64,000 nt of DNA from Desulforhopalus singaporensis (GCF_900104445.1 NZ_FNJI01000001.1:62001-126000), one strand, 5' to 3'; counted from the stretch's first letter, positions 8,417 to 17,805 are shown. Notes: generated by a model not told the origin, from the letters alone. Translations and numbers: made by a program.

Positions 8417-8950
8417 ATGGAAAAGAGTAAATTACTTGCTGAATTTTTTATTTTTGAGGATTTTTCCGGGGAACTTCTGCGAGAACTCACCGACCAGGTT
8501 GAAATAATGGAGTTTAAGGCGGGGCAGGATGTTTTTGTCGAAGGGCAGGAGGCTGTGCGGCTCTACGGCTTGATGAAAGGGACGGTGGAACTGGTTGTTG
8601 CCGTCAGGGATAAGGTTCTGAAAACCGATATCAGGTTTGAGGATTATTCCAGGCGCAAAACCGAAAGCGCCGACAGGAATATTGTCGTCACGACAATTGG
8701 CTCCCATGAGATTTTTGGCTGGTCATCACTCTCTCCTGCAGGTCGCTACACCTCAAGGGCGGTTTGCGTTGAACCTGTGACCGTTGTAGCGATTGCAACC
8801 GACAAGCTGCGCGAGTATTTTACCAGGCGGCCAGAGGCGGGATATCCCTTTATGGAAAAAATTCTCGGGATAGCGTCCAGACGGTTTACCGAGACAAGGG
8901 ATAAGCTGGCAGAAGGCTGGATTGAGGCGTTCAGGGTGGACAGGGTCTGA
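8417..8950 (+). CDS. Cyclic-nucleotide-binding (cNMP) domain protein without DNA-binding domain
   Basis: 177 residues forming one Crp/cNMP-type beta-roll: FEDFSGELLRELTDQVEIMEFKAGQDVFVEGQEAVRLYGLMKGTVEL and the phosphate-cassette-like IFGWSSLSPAGRYTSRAVCVEPVTVVAI. The C-terminal helix (FMEKILGIASRRFTETRDKL) ends where Crp would continue into a helix-turn-helix, which is missing, so this is a sensor module rather than a transcription factor. The cassette lacks the canonical Arg-Ser pair context, so the ligand is uncertain. Partner protein not evident nearby. Confidence 0.8.
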   Translation: MEKSKLLAEFFIFEDFSGELLRELTDQVEIMEFKAGQDVFVEGQEAVRLYGLMKGTVELVVAVRDKVLKTDIRFEDYSRRKTESADRNIVVTTIGSHEIFGWSSLSPAGRYTSRAVCVEPVTVVAIATDKLREYFTRRPEAGYPFMEKILGIASRRFTETRDKLAEGWIEAFRVDRV

Positions 8951-9118
8951 TTGCTCCTGCTTCTTTTTATCTATTTCCAGCAGCTGTAGAAAAAGTAGTA
9001 TGACGGGGACGGCCGGCTGTCTTTTATGGAGGCTTCTGTCTGCCAGAAAACAAGAACGGGCAAGACCCGGCGAGAAAAACAATTCACCCGATCTTGACAG
9101 CAGGAAAAAACTTGCTTA

Positions 9119-9138
9119 ATGTGAAAATAAATTCACAT
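9119..9138. promoter_or_regulatory. Palindromic TetR-type operator upstream of the repressor gene
   Basis: ATGTGAA-AATAAA-TTCACAT: perfect 7-bp inverted repeat with a 6-bp AT-rich centre, 14 bp before the TetR start. A nearly identical site lies at 9768-9787. Probably the autoregulatory operator of the TetR-family protein. Confidence 0.8.
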
Positions 9139-9152
9139 AGGGACCGCAACAA

Positions 9153-9752
9153 TTGACGACGGAAAAATTACCCACTGAAGTCAGGAAAGAGCAGATTGTC
9201 GAAGCCGCGCTGGCGATTCTGGGCGACCAGGAGATAAAAAAGCTGAAAATGACCGATGTCGCCCGCCATATGGGACTGGCACCGTCGGCGCTGTATAGGC
9301 ATTTCAGAAACAGGGACGCCATGCTGAGCGCCGTGCTCGAACATATTCGCGCCAGACTCTACAGCAATCTGGAACAGGTGAGACAGCAGACCGACAATTG
9401 TGTTGACCGGCTAAAAGAGATGCTCTTTCGCCACGGCCGGTTGATCAGTCGGCAGCAGGGGATTCCTCGGATCGTTTTTTCCGATGAACTCTGGGGCCAG
9501 AAACGGGAGAGACGGCAGCGGATGTACCGCATAATTACCGGCTACCTTGCGGAAATAGAGGATATTGTCAGAGAAGGTCAGGAGCGGGGGCAAATCAGAA
9601 CAGATATTGATGCGCATGTTGTTGCCGGAATGTTTCTGGGCATTGTTCAGCCTGCTGCGCTGCTTTACCATATGGGGGAGGGCCGGTTTGATGTCGACGG
9701 CCATATTGGCGGCTGCTGGGTGGTGTTGCGCGAGATGATAGTAATGAAATAA
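9153..9752 (+). CDS. TetR-family transcriptional repressor
   Basis: 199 residues. N-terminal helix-turn-helix: KEQIVEAALAILGDQEIKKLKMTDVARHMGLAPSALYRHFRNRDAML, typical of TetR. The C-terminal ligand domain (IVREGQERGQIRTDIDAHVVAGMFLGIVQPA) resembles regulators of RND pumps. The start is a TTG at 9153; the only in-frame start that keeps the HTH near the N-terminus. It sits between two identical-type palindromes and directly upstream of an efflux operon, so it most likely represses itself and the pump until a toxic ligand binds. Confidence 0.9.
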   Translation: MTTEKLPTEVRKEQIVEAALAILGDQEIKKLKMTDVARHMGLAPSALYRHFRNRDAMLSAVLEHIRARLYSNLEQVRQQTDNCVDRLKEMLFRHGRLISRQQGIPRIVFSDELWGQKRERRQRMYRIITGYLAEIEDIVREGQERGQIRTDIDAHVVAGMFLGIVQPAALLYHMGEGRFDVDGHIGGCWVVLREMIVMK

Positions 9753-9767
9753 TTTTTTTTACCCGTT

Positions 9768-9787
9768 ATGTGAAAATATATTCACAT
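9768..9787. promoter_or_regulatory. Second TetR-type operator, upstream of the efflux operon
   Basis: ATGTGAA-AATATA-TTCACAT: same 7-bp arms and spacing as 9119-9138, differing in two central bases. It lies just after the tetR stop and ~190 bp before the next gene (9975), where it would control the efflux operon promoter. Confidence 0.8.
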
Positions 9788-9974
9788 TGGTAGTCGGCAA
9801 CAGCGGGAGGTGTCGCCGGTTTTATCCTGAAGCAGGGCCGGTCGTCTCTTTAGCCTGTGTGCCTTGATGCTGCACCACAAAAGCCGGGAAGCAACAACGC
9901 CCGTTTTGATCCTGTCCCGGGGGATAGCGAGGACGAAAACGGAGCGTTTTATCGCAAACAGCGAAGGGGGGATT

Positions 9975-10586
9975 ATGAGAACGTTTACTCTTGCAGAAAA
10001 TATTGCTGCACTGGTGCTGGTTGGCTTCGTTTTTCTGGCGATGCCGAAAAAGAGTTTTGGTCATTGCGACACCCTGGATGGTCCGGTAATCGCTGATGCC
10101 AGAGTCGGATTACAGTCGGGCAATATCGATCCGGTCCTCAAATGGGTCCGGTATAAGGATGAAAAGGAGATACGCGCAGCCTTTGCCCATGCGCTCGAAG
10201 TGAGAAAAGGGGGAAAGGCCGCGTTAGAGCTTGCCGACAAATATTTTTTTGAAACCCTGGTCCGCGTTCACCGTGCAGGTGAGGGGGCAGCATATACGGG
10301 GCTGAAACCGGCCGATGACGTTGACCCGGTAATTGTTCTGGCGGATGAGGCGCTTGCGGACGGTTCGGTCGATAAAATGGCTCGGCAACTCACAGCAGCG
10401 GTGGAGGGTGCGATCAGGGAGAAGTTCCAACTGGCTCTTGCCGCCAGGGAACGTGCCGATGAAAGTGTCGTGGCGGGCCGAAAGTACGTTGCCCACTACG
10501 TCGATTTTACCCATTTTGCAGAAAGTCTGCACGGGTTGCTCAGGCACAGCTCGGACGGTCATGACAGCGAAGGTGCAAATCATTGA
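9975..10586 (+). CDS. Exported DUF6448-like protein, first gene of efflux operon
   Basis: 203 residues. The start at 9975 is preceded by AGGGGGGAT and gives a signal peptide (LAENIAALVLVGFVFLAMPKKSFG) before HCDTLDGPVI. The mature part is helical and rich in His and charged residues (AFAHALEVRKGGKAALELADKYFFETLVRVHRAGEGA; VDFTHFAESLHGLLRHSSDGHD). It matches the DUF6448 type of periplasmic protein often found beside RND pumps. Histidine pairs suggest metal binding, but this is inference. Followed 26 bp later by the membrane fusion protein. Confidence 0.75.
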   Translation: MRTFTLAENIAALVLVGFVFLAMPKKSFGHCDTLDGPVIADARVGLQSGNIDPVLKWVRYKDEKEIRAAFAHALEVRKGGKAALELADKYFFETLVRVHRAGEGAAYTGLKPADDVDPVIVLADEALADGSVDKMARQLTAAVEGAIREKFQLALAARERADESVVAGRKYVAHYVDFTHFAESLHGLLRHSSDGHDSEGANH

Positions 10587-10612
10587 AAAAACATGTCGTT
10601 ATGTGAGGTGCC

Positions 10613-11983
10613 GTGAACGGTAACAGTTTTTTTCGCCGCAAAACAGTTGTTTTCATACCGCTTGTTGCAGCCGTGCTGGTGGTCGCTTTACTGGTCGTTT
10701 CCAGGAGCGGACCACCTCGGAAAGAGGTCGGGGAAACTGTTCAGGCGGTGCGGGTCATAACCGTTGCCAAAACCGGGTTTGTGCCAAGAACCTCGGGGTA
10801 CGGTATTGTCGAACCTGGCAGGGTGTGGAGGGCGGTTGCCGAGGTTCGCGGACCGGTGAAAATGATTCATCCCGAGTTGAAGGCTGGTGCAATGCTCTTT
10901 AGCGGCGACGTGTTATTGACCATAGAACCGGCTCAATACGAGTATGCGGTGGCCGCAGCCGTTGCCGCTCTATCGGAGGTTGAAGCCGGCCTTGACGAAC
11001 TGTCGGTTCAAAAAGAAAACACACGCCTTTCCCTGAATATAGAGCAACGTTCGCTGGAGCTTGCCGAGCAGTCGCTTAAAAGAAAGAAGAACGCCCTAGA
11101 CAAGAATACCTTGACCCCTTATGAGGTGGACCTTGAAGAACGCAATGTCCTGCAACAGAGGCAGCGGGTGCAGGATCTGAAGAATACCCTGAGGCTGATC
11201 CCGTCCAGGCAAAAAAACCTTGAGGCTAAAAAAGCCTCGCAAAAGGCAAAGCTGGAGCAGGCCGAGCTGGAGCTGGCCAAAACCGTTATCAGAGCCCCGT
11301 TCGATTGCCGTATAGGTTCTGTGGCGATCGAGCCTTTTCAGGTTCTCGGGGTGGGACAGATGCTTTTTGAGGCGCACGGCACCGACGTGGCGGAGATAGA
11401 GGTTCAGGTGGCACCAGAGCGGCTTCGCCACCTTATCGGCATGCAGGATGAGAGTGGTAGTCAGACTCTGGGATACCCGGCAGCGATGGACAGGCTCTCC
11501 CGGCTGGCGGCGGCGGTGCGTATAACGAGCGGCGACTGGCAGGCCCAGTGGCGGGCACGGGTGGATCGGTTGCGGGAAACGATCGATCCAGCCACCCGTG
11601 ATTTTCGGCTGGTCGTCGCGGTGGATGAGCCGTACCGCAAGGTTATTCCCGGTAAACGTCCGCCTCTGACCCGGGGCCAGTTCTGCGAAGTTGAACTGCA
11701 GGGAGCAGCCAGGCCCGACAGTATCGTCATCCCCAGGAGTGCGCTGCACGGCGACCGGGTTTTTGTCGTCGATGGTGACAGCCGGCTGCAACCGGTTTCG
11801 GTTCAGCCGCTTGTCGTCCTGTCCGATCTGGCGGTAATCGCATCGGGACTTGGTGGCGGTGAGACCCTTGTCGTCTCCGATCCCGCTCCGGCTGTTACCG
11901 GAATGAGGCTGGTACCTGTTGTCGACGAGCAGCTGCAGCAGCGCATCGTGGCCCAGGCGGAAAATACCTGGAGAGACCCGTGA
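10613..11983 (+). CDS. RND efflux membrane fusion protein (HlyD/AcrA family)
   Basis: 456 residues beginning with a GTG preceded by GAGGTG. One N-terminal membrane helix (TVVFIPLVAAVLVVALLVVS), a lipoyl/barrel-sandwich half (GPVKMIHPELKAGAMLFSGDVLLTIEP), a long coiled-coil hairpin rich in Glu/Leu/Lys between roughly residues 120 and 220, the second lipoyl half (KTVIRAPFDCRIGSVAIEPFQVLGVGQML) and the beta-barrel. It links the inner-membrane pump to an outer-membrane channel in the periplasm. Overlaps the pump gene by four bases (GTGA). No TolC-like gene is in the operon, so a shared channel is expected. Confidence 0.92.
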   Translation: MNGNSFFRRKTVVFIPLVAAVLVVALLVVSRSGPPRKEVGETVQAVRVITVAKTGFVPRTSGYGIVEPGRVWRAVAEVRGPVKMIHPELKAGAMLFSGDVLLTIEPAQYEYAVAAAVAALSEVEAGLDELSVQKENTRLSLNIEQRSLELAEQSLKRKKNALDKNTLTPYEVDLEERNVLQQRQRVQDLKNTLRLIPSRQKNLEAKKASQKAKLEQAELELAKTVIRAPFDCRIGSVAIEPFQVLGVGQMLFEAHGTDVAEIEVQVAPERLRHLIGMQDESGSQTLGYPAAMDRLSRLAAAVRITSGDWQAQWRARVDRLRETIDPATRDFRLVVAVDEPYRKVIPGKRPPLTRGQFCEVELQGAARPDSIVIPRSALHGDRVFVVDGDSRLQPVSVQPLVVLSDLAVIASGLGGGETLVVSDPAPAVTGMRLVPVVDEQLQQRIVAQAENTWRDP

Positions 11984-14900
11984 TCGCCAAATTTGTCGGA
12001 CACCCGACCGCCGCCAATCTGCTCATGCTTATTTTCCTGGTCATGGGGCTTTTCAGCCTGCCGCAGATACAGCGTGAGACTTTTCCCGATTATTCTCCGG
12101 ATGAGGTGTTGATAACTATTGTCTATCCGGGTGCTGCGGCAGAGGAGGTCGAGGAGGTTGTCTGTCGGCGCGTGGAAGACGCTCTTGACAGCCTGACCTT
12201 TGTCAAGGAGATTCGTTCCGAGGCCAGGGAAGGTTTGGCCCTGACTACGGTTGAAATGGCGGAAGGCGGGGATCTCCAGGTTTTTATGGATGAAATTGAT
12301 CAGCTGGTTAAAGGTGTCGACGATTTTCCGGTCGAGGTTGAAACTCCGGTTGTAACCGAGGTCGGCAAAACCGACCCGGTGGTTTCCGTCATCGTTTCCG
12401 GGCCGATGAGTATTACCGATCTCAAAACGTATTGCGAGGAACTCAAGGACCGCATGCAGGAAGAGGGTATTTCCCTGATCGATATCGAAGGTTTCTCCGC
12501 TCGCCGGTTCCGGGTCGAGGTGTCGGAAAGCGGATTGCAAAAGCTTGGTATGAGCGTAGTTGAGCTTGCCCGGGTTATCGGTGCCCAGAACATCGATCTG
12601 CCGGCGGGCAGTATAGAAACAGGGCAGCACGATATCCTCCTGCGCTTTGCCAACCACCACCAGTCTGTCTTAGGCCTGGAGCAGCTGGTCATCAAAACGG
12701 GCAGCGGGGCGGGAGAGGTTTTGCTGGGTGATGTGGCGAAAATCCACGATACCTTCGAGCTTGCCGAAGAAAAAAACATGGTGAACGGCAGGCGCAGCGC
12801 CATGCTCAATGTCATGAAAACCGGGGATCAGGACACCATCCGCATTGCCGACCGGGTGAAAACTTTTATCGCAGCTGAGCACCAGCGTCATCCCCAGGTT
12901 GAGCTCTCCATCACCCAGGACAACTCGGTCATCCTGGCTGATCGGCTGCGGATGCTTCTGGTCAACGGCTGGGAGGGGCTGCTGCTCGTTTTCCTGGTCC
13001 TGTGGCTTTTTTTCAACCTGCGCGTCTCTTTCTGGGTGGTCGCCGGCCTGCCGGTCTCTTTTCTGGGCGCTTTTTTTTTCCTGCCCTATTTAGGGCTCAC
13101 AATCAATATGATGACAATGGTCGGGCTGCTGCTGGCCCTGGGGTTGTTGATGGATGATGCCATCGTCATCGCAGAAAATATCGCAGTTCACCGCCAGCGC
13201 GGCAAAAATGCGCTGACCGCCGCAGTCGACGGTACCCGGGAGGTGGCAGCCGGCGTTGCCTCGTCATTTATCACCACTCTCTGTGTGCTGGGGCCTCTGG
13301 CTTTTATCGAGGGACAGATCGGCAAGGTGCTCAAGGTCGTTCCCATGATCTTGATCCTGGTGCTGGCGGTGAGCCTTGTCGAGGCGTTCTGCATCCTGCC
13401 GGCGCATCTGTCGCACTCCATGGATCGGTACCGACAAAAGAGCAGGAAAGGGCTGAGACAACGATTCGATTCCTCTATTGATTGGATGCGCGAGCAGCTT
13501 GTCGGCCGCACCGTCGATTTCGTTGCTGCCTGGCGGTATCTCTTTGTCGGTTGCGTGGCGGCACTCTTTGTTGTTTCTGTCGGCCTGGTCGCCTCCGGAA
13601 AAATAAAGGTGATAGGTTTTCCTGAGATTGAAGGAGATGTGGTGGTCGCACGGCTGCTCATGGGTCAGGGAACCCCGCTTGAAAAAACCGAAGCGACGGT
13701 AAATCGTATCCTGCAAGGCCTTGCTGCGATGAACGATCGGTTTAAAAAGATCCAGCCAAAAGACCAGGATCTGGTGGTAACCGCGGCTGTCCAGTTTAAT
13801 AAAAACGATGAGGCGTTTGAAAAGGGGCCCCATGTGGCCACAGTAACCGTAGACCTTCTGGCTGCGGAAAAAAGGGTGGGGCGGATTGACGATTATCTGG
13901 CTGTCTGGCGTAAGGAGACCGGTCCCTTGCCCGATGTCGTCAGCCTGACAATGAGTGAGCCGGGGTTTGGCCCAGCCGGCAGGCCCATTGAAATCCGTTT
14001 GCGCGGCGATGACCTCGACCTTATGAAAAAGGCTGCACACCAGATGCAGCAATGGTTTGCCGGATTTGACGGCGTACTCAATCTTGATGATGACCTGCGG
14101 CCGGGAAAACCGGAAGTAAAGCTTCGTCTCAAAGAGGGAGCGACGGCTTTGGGAGTGGACGCGGCGACGCTTGCGGGACAGCTGCGGGCCGGATTCTATG
14201 GGATAACGGCCGATGAAATCCAGGTTGGCGATGCAAGCTACGAGGTTACCGTTCGTTTTGCAAATCAGGACAGAAGCAGCCTGGACGACCTGGAAAATTA
14301 TCACGTAGTGGTGCCCGGTGGAGACAGGATTGCCCTTGCCAATCTTGCCGACTGGGAGATAGATCGCGGCCGGGCAAGAATAGCCAGGTTCAACAATATG
14401 CGGGCCGTGACCCTCAGGGGCGATATCGATACCCGGATAACCAATGCCAAGGAGTTGCTGGCGCTATTTGAACAAGATTTCCTGTCCTCGTTTCCAGACC
14501 GCTATCCGGGTATTGGGGTAACCATTGGCGGAGAGACGGAGGAATCGAAAAAGACCCAGTTCTCCATGGTACGGGCTCTTGGAGTGGGGCTGATCGGCAT
14601 TTTTATTCTGTTGAGCTTCCAGTTCCGCAGTTATATGGAGCCGCTTGTTGTCATGATCGCCATCCCATTGTCGTTTATCGGTGTTGTCTGGGGACATTTC
14701 CTTATGGGGGTGGTCATCAGCATGCCGAGCCTGCTTGGGTTCAGCGCCCTGGCAGGTATTGTCGTCAACGACTCGCTCCTGCTTGTGCTGTTTCTGAAAA
14801 ACGGCAGAAGTGCGGATATTTCACTTGTTGTTGCTGCGGGACAGGCAAGCAGGAGCCGTTTTCGGGCTGTGCTCTTGACTTCCGCCACAACCATTGCCGG

Positions 14901-15105
14901 TTTGCTGCCGCTGCTGTTTGAGAAAAGCCTCCAGGCGCAGATCCTTATCCCGCTGGTGGTGAGCGTGGTCTTTGGCCTGGTCGCCTCGACCCTGCTTGTC
15001 CTGCTGGTCATCCCCTGTCTTTATCTGATATTGAGCGATTTCGGCCTGCATGAAAAAAAATCTGCCGATGAATCTTTTCGGCTGTCGGGCAATGGCGTGG
15101 AGTAA
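11980..15105 (+). CDS. RND-family efflux pump, inner-membrane transporter
   Basis: 1041 residues, full length for AcrB/HAE-type pumps: N-terminal TM1, two large periplasmic loops and twelve membrane helices. Helix 4 carries the proton-relay acids (LGLLMDDAIVIAENI). Domain order is FPDYSPDEVLITIVYPGAAAEEVEEVVCRRVEDAL porter region, TM2-6, second porter loop, TM8-12 (SFQFRSYMEPLVVMIAIPLSF). Substrate cannot be read from sequence; HAE rather than heavy-metal type is favoured by the DD pair. Start GTG overlaps the fusion-protein stop. Confidence 0.93.
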   Translation: MIAKFVGHPTAANLLMLIFLVMGLFSLPQIQRETFPDYSPDEVLITIVYPGAAAEEVEEVVCRRVEDALDSLTFVKEIRSEAREGLALTTVEMAEGGDLQVFMDEIDQLVKGVDDFPVEVETPVVTEVGKTDPVVSVIVSGPMSITDLKTYCEELKDRMQEEGISLIDIEGFSARRFRVEVSESGLQKLGMSVVELARVIGAQNIDLPAGSIETGQHDILLRFANHHQSVLGLEQLVIKTGSGAGEVLLGDVAKIHDTFELAEEKNMVNGRRSAMLNVMKTGDQDTIRIADRVKTFIAAEHQRHPQVELSITQDNSVILADRLRMLLVNGWEGLLLVFLVLWLFFNLRVSFWVVAGLPVSFLGAFFFLPYLGLTINMMTMVGLLLALGLLMDDAIVIAENIAVHRQRGKNALTAAVDGTREVAAGVASSFITTLCVLGPLAFIEGQIGKVLKVVPMILILVLAVSLVEAFCILPAHLSHSMDRYRQKSRKGLRQRFDSSIDWMREQLVGRTVDFVAAWRYLFVGCVAALFVVSVGLVASGKIKVIGFPEIEGDVVVARLLMGQGTPLEKTEATVNRILQGLAAMNDRFKKIQPKDQDLVVTAAVQFNKNDEAFEKGPHVATVTVDLLAAEKRVGRIDDYLAVWRKETGPLPDVVSLTMSEPGFGPAGRPIEIRLRGDDLDLMKKAAHQMQQWFAGFDGVLNLDDDLRPGKPEVKLRLKEGATALGVDAATLAGQLRAGFYGITADEIQVGDASYEVTVRFANQDRSSLDDLENYHVVVPGGDRIALANLADWEIDRGRARIARFNNMRAVTLRGDIDTRITNAKELLALFEQDFLSSFPDRYPGIGVTIGGETEESKKTQFSMVRALGVGLIGIFILLSFQFRSYMEPLVVMIAIPLSFIGVVWGHFLMGVVISMPSLLGFSALAGIVVNDSLLLVLFLKNGRSADISLVVAAGQASRSRFRAVLLTSATTIAGLLPLLFEKSLQAQILIPLVVSVVFGLVASTLLVLLVIPCLYLILSDFGLHEKKSADESFRLSGNGVE

Positions 15106-15198
15106 GATTGAAATACAGCAGGACTCGGTAAGCAGATCAAAAAAACGGGATGATAGAGTTGTCAAAAAAATAATATGAGCTTACATAAGTCATATAAG

Positions 15199-15239
15199 CC
15201 CGCTGCAAGAGGTCTTGCACATACAACCTCTTTTTGCGG
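15199..15239. repeat. Imperfect hairpin downstream of the efflux operon
   Basis: CCGCTGCAAGAGGT (15199-15212) and ACCTCTTTTTGCGG (15226-15239) match as an inverted repeat at 11 of 14 positions, loop 13. Could terminate the RND transcript; no U-tract follows. Confidence 0.35.
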
Positions 15240-15352
15240 AACCGGTGTGAAAAAATGGGGAAATTTTGGAACTTTTTAAAAGGTGAAGTGGTTGTTGAGC
15301 CACGTCTGCAGGCGAATTAAACGGGGTGTGATGACCGCAAACAAGGTGTTGT

Positions 15353-15475
15353 ATGGACAAGGACAAGAAAAAATGTTGCGAGAAATATAAAAAGAAGAAC
15401 AGGTGCTGTAAGACCTGTCCCAAGTATGAATCATGCGACACTGGCAAAAATGGTGGTAAAACTCCTGGTCGATAG
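15353..15475 (+). CDS. Very small Lys/Cys-rich protein (40 aa)
   Basis: A 40-residue frame starting MDKDKKKCCEKYKKKNRCC and ending TAG, preceded by AAGGTG eight bases upstream. It has two CC pairs and the spacing CC-x8-CC-x2-C-x5-C, with nearly all other N-terminal residues Lys or Arg. The pattern suggests a small metal-binding or zinc-knuckle protein rather than random sequence. I do not recognise the family. It stands alone between the pump operon and the PilZ gene. Confidence 0.5.
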   Translation: MDKDKKKCCEKYKKKNRCCKTCPKYESCDTGKNGGKTPGR

Positions 15476-15531
15476 TTACGACTGCCCTGTCGGTGTAACC
15501 CCCTGATGGCCAAAAGGTCCGATTCTTTGGA

Positions 15532-15951
15532 TCAGGATTTTCGTAATCGTTCTGCGCCCACCCTGCGGCCGTTTATGGCTCGGATCACGTAGGCTGAAGA
15601 ACCGAGAAGTTTAGGGTTCCAGGGGCACCTGAATTCGATCCTTTCGCCGACAGAGAGTTTTTTGAGCTCTCTGAATGGTAACTCGAAGCCGACCCCCCAT
15701 GTCGAGATATCGAGAAGATTGACCTCCACCACCGACCTGTCGTACCGGGTTAACAGGACTTTGCCGAACTGCTGCTCGCGAATAGTTTCCCGCCTGTTCA
15801 GTGTGCAGCTGACGACTGTTGAGCATTTATGGCATTTGATCGACCGGTTTTTCAGGTGGGGAGAAACACCCACCAGTCTTCTGGTATGGCATTCCGGACA
15901 TACAAAATTCATCCGGCCGTCGACAACCCGGTATGTTCTTTTTTTAGCCAT
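15532..15951 (-). CDS. PilZ-domain-like protein with N-terminal zinc ribbon
   Basis: 139 residues. The N-terminal third is a two-CxxC ribbon (FVCPECHTRRLVGVSPHLKNRSIKCHKCSTVVSC). The rest resembles a PilZ fold: RRETIREQQ (in place of the RxxxR c-di-GMP motif), then LLDISTWGVGFELP (matching the D/NxSxxG motif), and IEFRCPWNPKLLGSSAYVIRAINGRRVG. So it may bind cyclic di-GMP, although the RxxxR box is only partly kept (RRETIR). Small proteins of this design are frequent in deltaproteobacteria; target unknown. Confidence 0.75.
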   Translation of the reverse strand: MAKKRTYRVVDGRMNFVCPECHTRRLVGVSPHLKNRSIKCHKCSTVVSCTLNRRETIREQQFGKVLLTRYDRSVVEVNLLDISTWGVGFELPFRELKKLSVGERIEFRCPWNPKLLGSSAYVIRAINGRRVGAERLRKS

Positions 15952-16349
15952 TGGTTATGTCCCTTTATCTCAATGTGTAAAACCGCCTCTGTTTTTCAGG
16001 GCTCCTCCTGCTGTCCCGGCCCCTTGATACCCTGTGGCTCGACAGGTAGTCTTTACGCCTGGCCTTCTGGCGCGGCCGCTTGTATATCACCCGGTAAATT
16101 GACTGGTCCTGCTACTGATAATACCAACCCGCTGCAACAAACTTCAACGGCTAATCACGCCAGCTGTAATTATGTGTTAAAAATGAGATCAGCCCTTGAT
16201 CTGCTTGATGAGACGTCCTGGCTGTCTGGCAATGCAGCTTGCAATTTCCTGGTTAAGCACCCGCCTGAACCTGTGGCCGAGGCAGAGCCCGAAGAAGATC
16301 ATGACATCGCTGCAATAAGGCCTGGTTGATATCTGCAGGCGGGAAAAAC
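15952..16349. other. Gene-free stretch
   Basis: About 400 bp between the PilZ-like gene (-), which needs its promoter here, and the 3' end of D-serine dehydratase (-). A plus-strand open frame crosses it but overlaps the PilZ gene antisense and has no ribosome site. I see no RNA or repeat. Confidence 0.4.
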
Positions 16350-17717
16350 CTATTGCTGGTCGATTTCAAGGAGTTGTTTTCCTCTTTCGTAATATCCGCT
16401 CATTTCACCTTCGGGGACCATGCTTCCGCCGGTTCCCCATACCAGGTGGGTGGCCCTGGCGGCGATCTCCTCGCGGTGTTGCGGGCTATTGGTGGAGAGC
16501 AGGGGGTGGCTTTGGGCCATTCGTACGATCCCGACCATGCCGGCAAGGGCCGACGGCTCCATCCTTATGTTCTCGGTGTCTGCCAGGAGGGCGAGCATCC
16601 GGTACATGGTGGTGTCATTAACGGTGAATAGTCCGTCGACCAGTCGTCCCATGATCTTGCCGACAAATCCGGAAGGTCTGCCGACCGCAAGCCCGTCCGC
16701 ATCGGTGACGTTGTCAAGGCCGAAGTCGGTCACCGCCACCCGCTCGTGTAATTTGGTGTAGAGACCGAGAAACATGCAGGGGGCGTGGGTCGGTTCGGCA
16801 AAATAGCAGTATACGTTGTGGCCGAAAACATGCTTGAGTCCGAAGGTGATGCCTCCCGGGCCTCCGCCTACCCCGCATGGGAGATAGACAAAGAGCGGGT
16901 TGTTGTGATCGACCGCTATCTCCTGTTCGGCCAGCTGGTTTTTCAGGCGCAGGGCGGCAACGCTGTATCCGAGGAAGAGATCTTTTGAGTTCTCGTCGTC
17001 AATAAAATGGCAACGGGGGGCATTGGCACAGTTTTTTCGCCCCGCGGCAACGGCTGCCGAGTAGCTGCCTTTGTGCTCGACCACTGTCACTTTTTTCTGG
17101 CGCAGAAGATTTTTCTTCCAGGCACGGGCATCGTGGGACATGTGGACGGTTACCCGAAAGCCAAGAGCGGCCCCGATGATGCCGATGGAAAGGCCAAGGT
17201 TGCCGGTGGAGCCGACCGCGATGGAATAACGGTTGAGAACCGCTTTTGCCTCTGGCTCGCACAATTTTGCATAATCGTCTTCAAGGCTGAGGAACCCCTT
17301 GGCAAGGGCTATTTCCTCCGCCAGCTTAAGGACCTCGTAGATGCCTCCGCGGGCTTTTATGGACCCTGAAACCGGCAGCTGATGATCGCATTTGAGCAGA
17401 GCCGTTCCCGGCAGCTCCATGGCAAAGTGATCTGTCATTGCCTGCTGCATGGTGGCGATTCTGCGAACACCGGACTCGATGATCCCCCCTGCTGCTGCGG
17501 TCTCGGGAAAAGCCTTTGCCAGAAACGGCCTGAAGCGATGCCATCTTTTCTCCGCTTCAACCATATCCTCAAGGCTCGGGGCAGAATCGGGCAGGCTGGT
17601 GGTTTCTGCCGACGCTTCGGGGTTGTGCCAGGTCAGTTCACGGTAGTTGACAAGATCCTTGACAAGGGGGTGGGTTCTGCACCATTGATCGACTGATTTT
17701 TCTGTTTTTTCACGCAA
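16350..17717 (-). CDS. dsdA: D-serine dehydratase (D-serine ammonia-lyase)
   Basis: 455 residues, matching the PLP-dependent DsdA family (about 440-450), which converts D-serine to pyruvate and ammonia in the cytosol. The PLP lysine is in PVSGSIKARGG (near residue 118), the phosphate-binding glycine loop in YLPCGVGGGPGG, and the substrate-side AVGSTGNLGLSIG. No dsdC regulator or dsdX permease is adjacent, so it appears to be a stand-alone gene for D-serine detoxification or use. Confidence 0.93.
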   Translation of the reverse strand: MREKTEKSVDQWCRTHPLVKDLVNYRELTWHNPEASAETTSLPDSAPSLEDMVEAEKRWHRFRPFLAKAFPETAAAGGIIESGVRRIATMQQAMTDHFAMELPGTALLKCDHQLPVSGSIKARGGIYEVLKLAEEIALAKGFLSLEDDYAKLCEPEAKAVLNRYSIAVGSTGNLGLSIGIIGAALGFRVTVHMSHDARAWKKNLLRQKKVTVVEHKGSYSAAVAAGRKNCANAPRCHFIDDENSKDLFLGYSVAALRLKNQLAEQEIAVDHNNPLFVYLPCGVGGGPGGITFGLKHVFGHNVYCYFAEPTHAPCMFLGLYTKLHERVAVTDFGLDNVTDADGLAVGRPSGFVGKIMGRLVDGLFTVNDTTMYRMLALLADTENIRMEPSALAGMVGIVRMAQSHPLLSTNSPQHREEIAARATHLVWGTGGSMVPEGEMSGYYERGKQLLEIDQQ

Positions 17718-17805
17718 CTCTCCCCTCCAGTGTTTTTTTTGATTTTATGTTATCTGTTGTAGAACCTTATCTCACCGTTGATTTTCACAGGGTACCTGGA
17801 GTATA

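Noticed and set aside
12300-14304. Long antisense open frames under the RND pump gene
   Set aside because: The pump gene is unambiguous over its whole length; antisense frames arise from codon bias.
15829-16329. 166-codon plus-strand open frame
   Set aside because: First part is antisense to the PilZ-like gene; low-complexity composition and no ribosome site.
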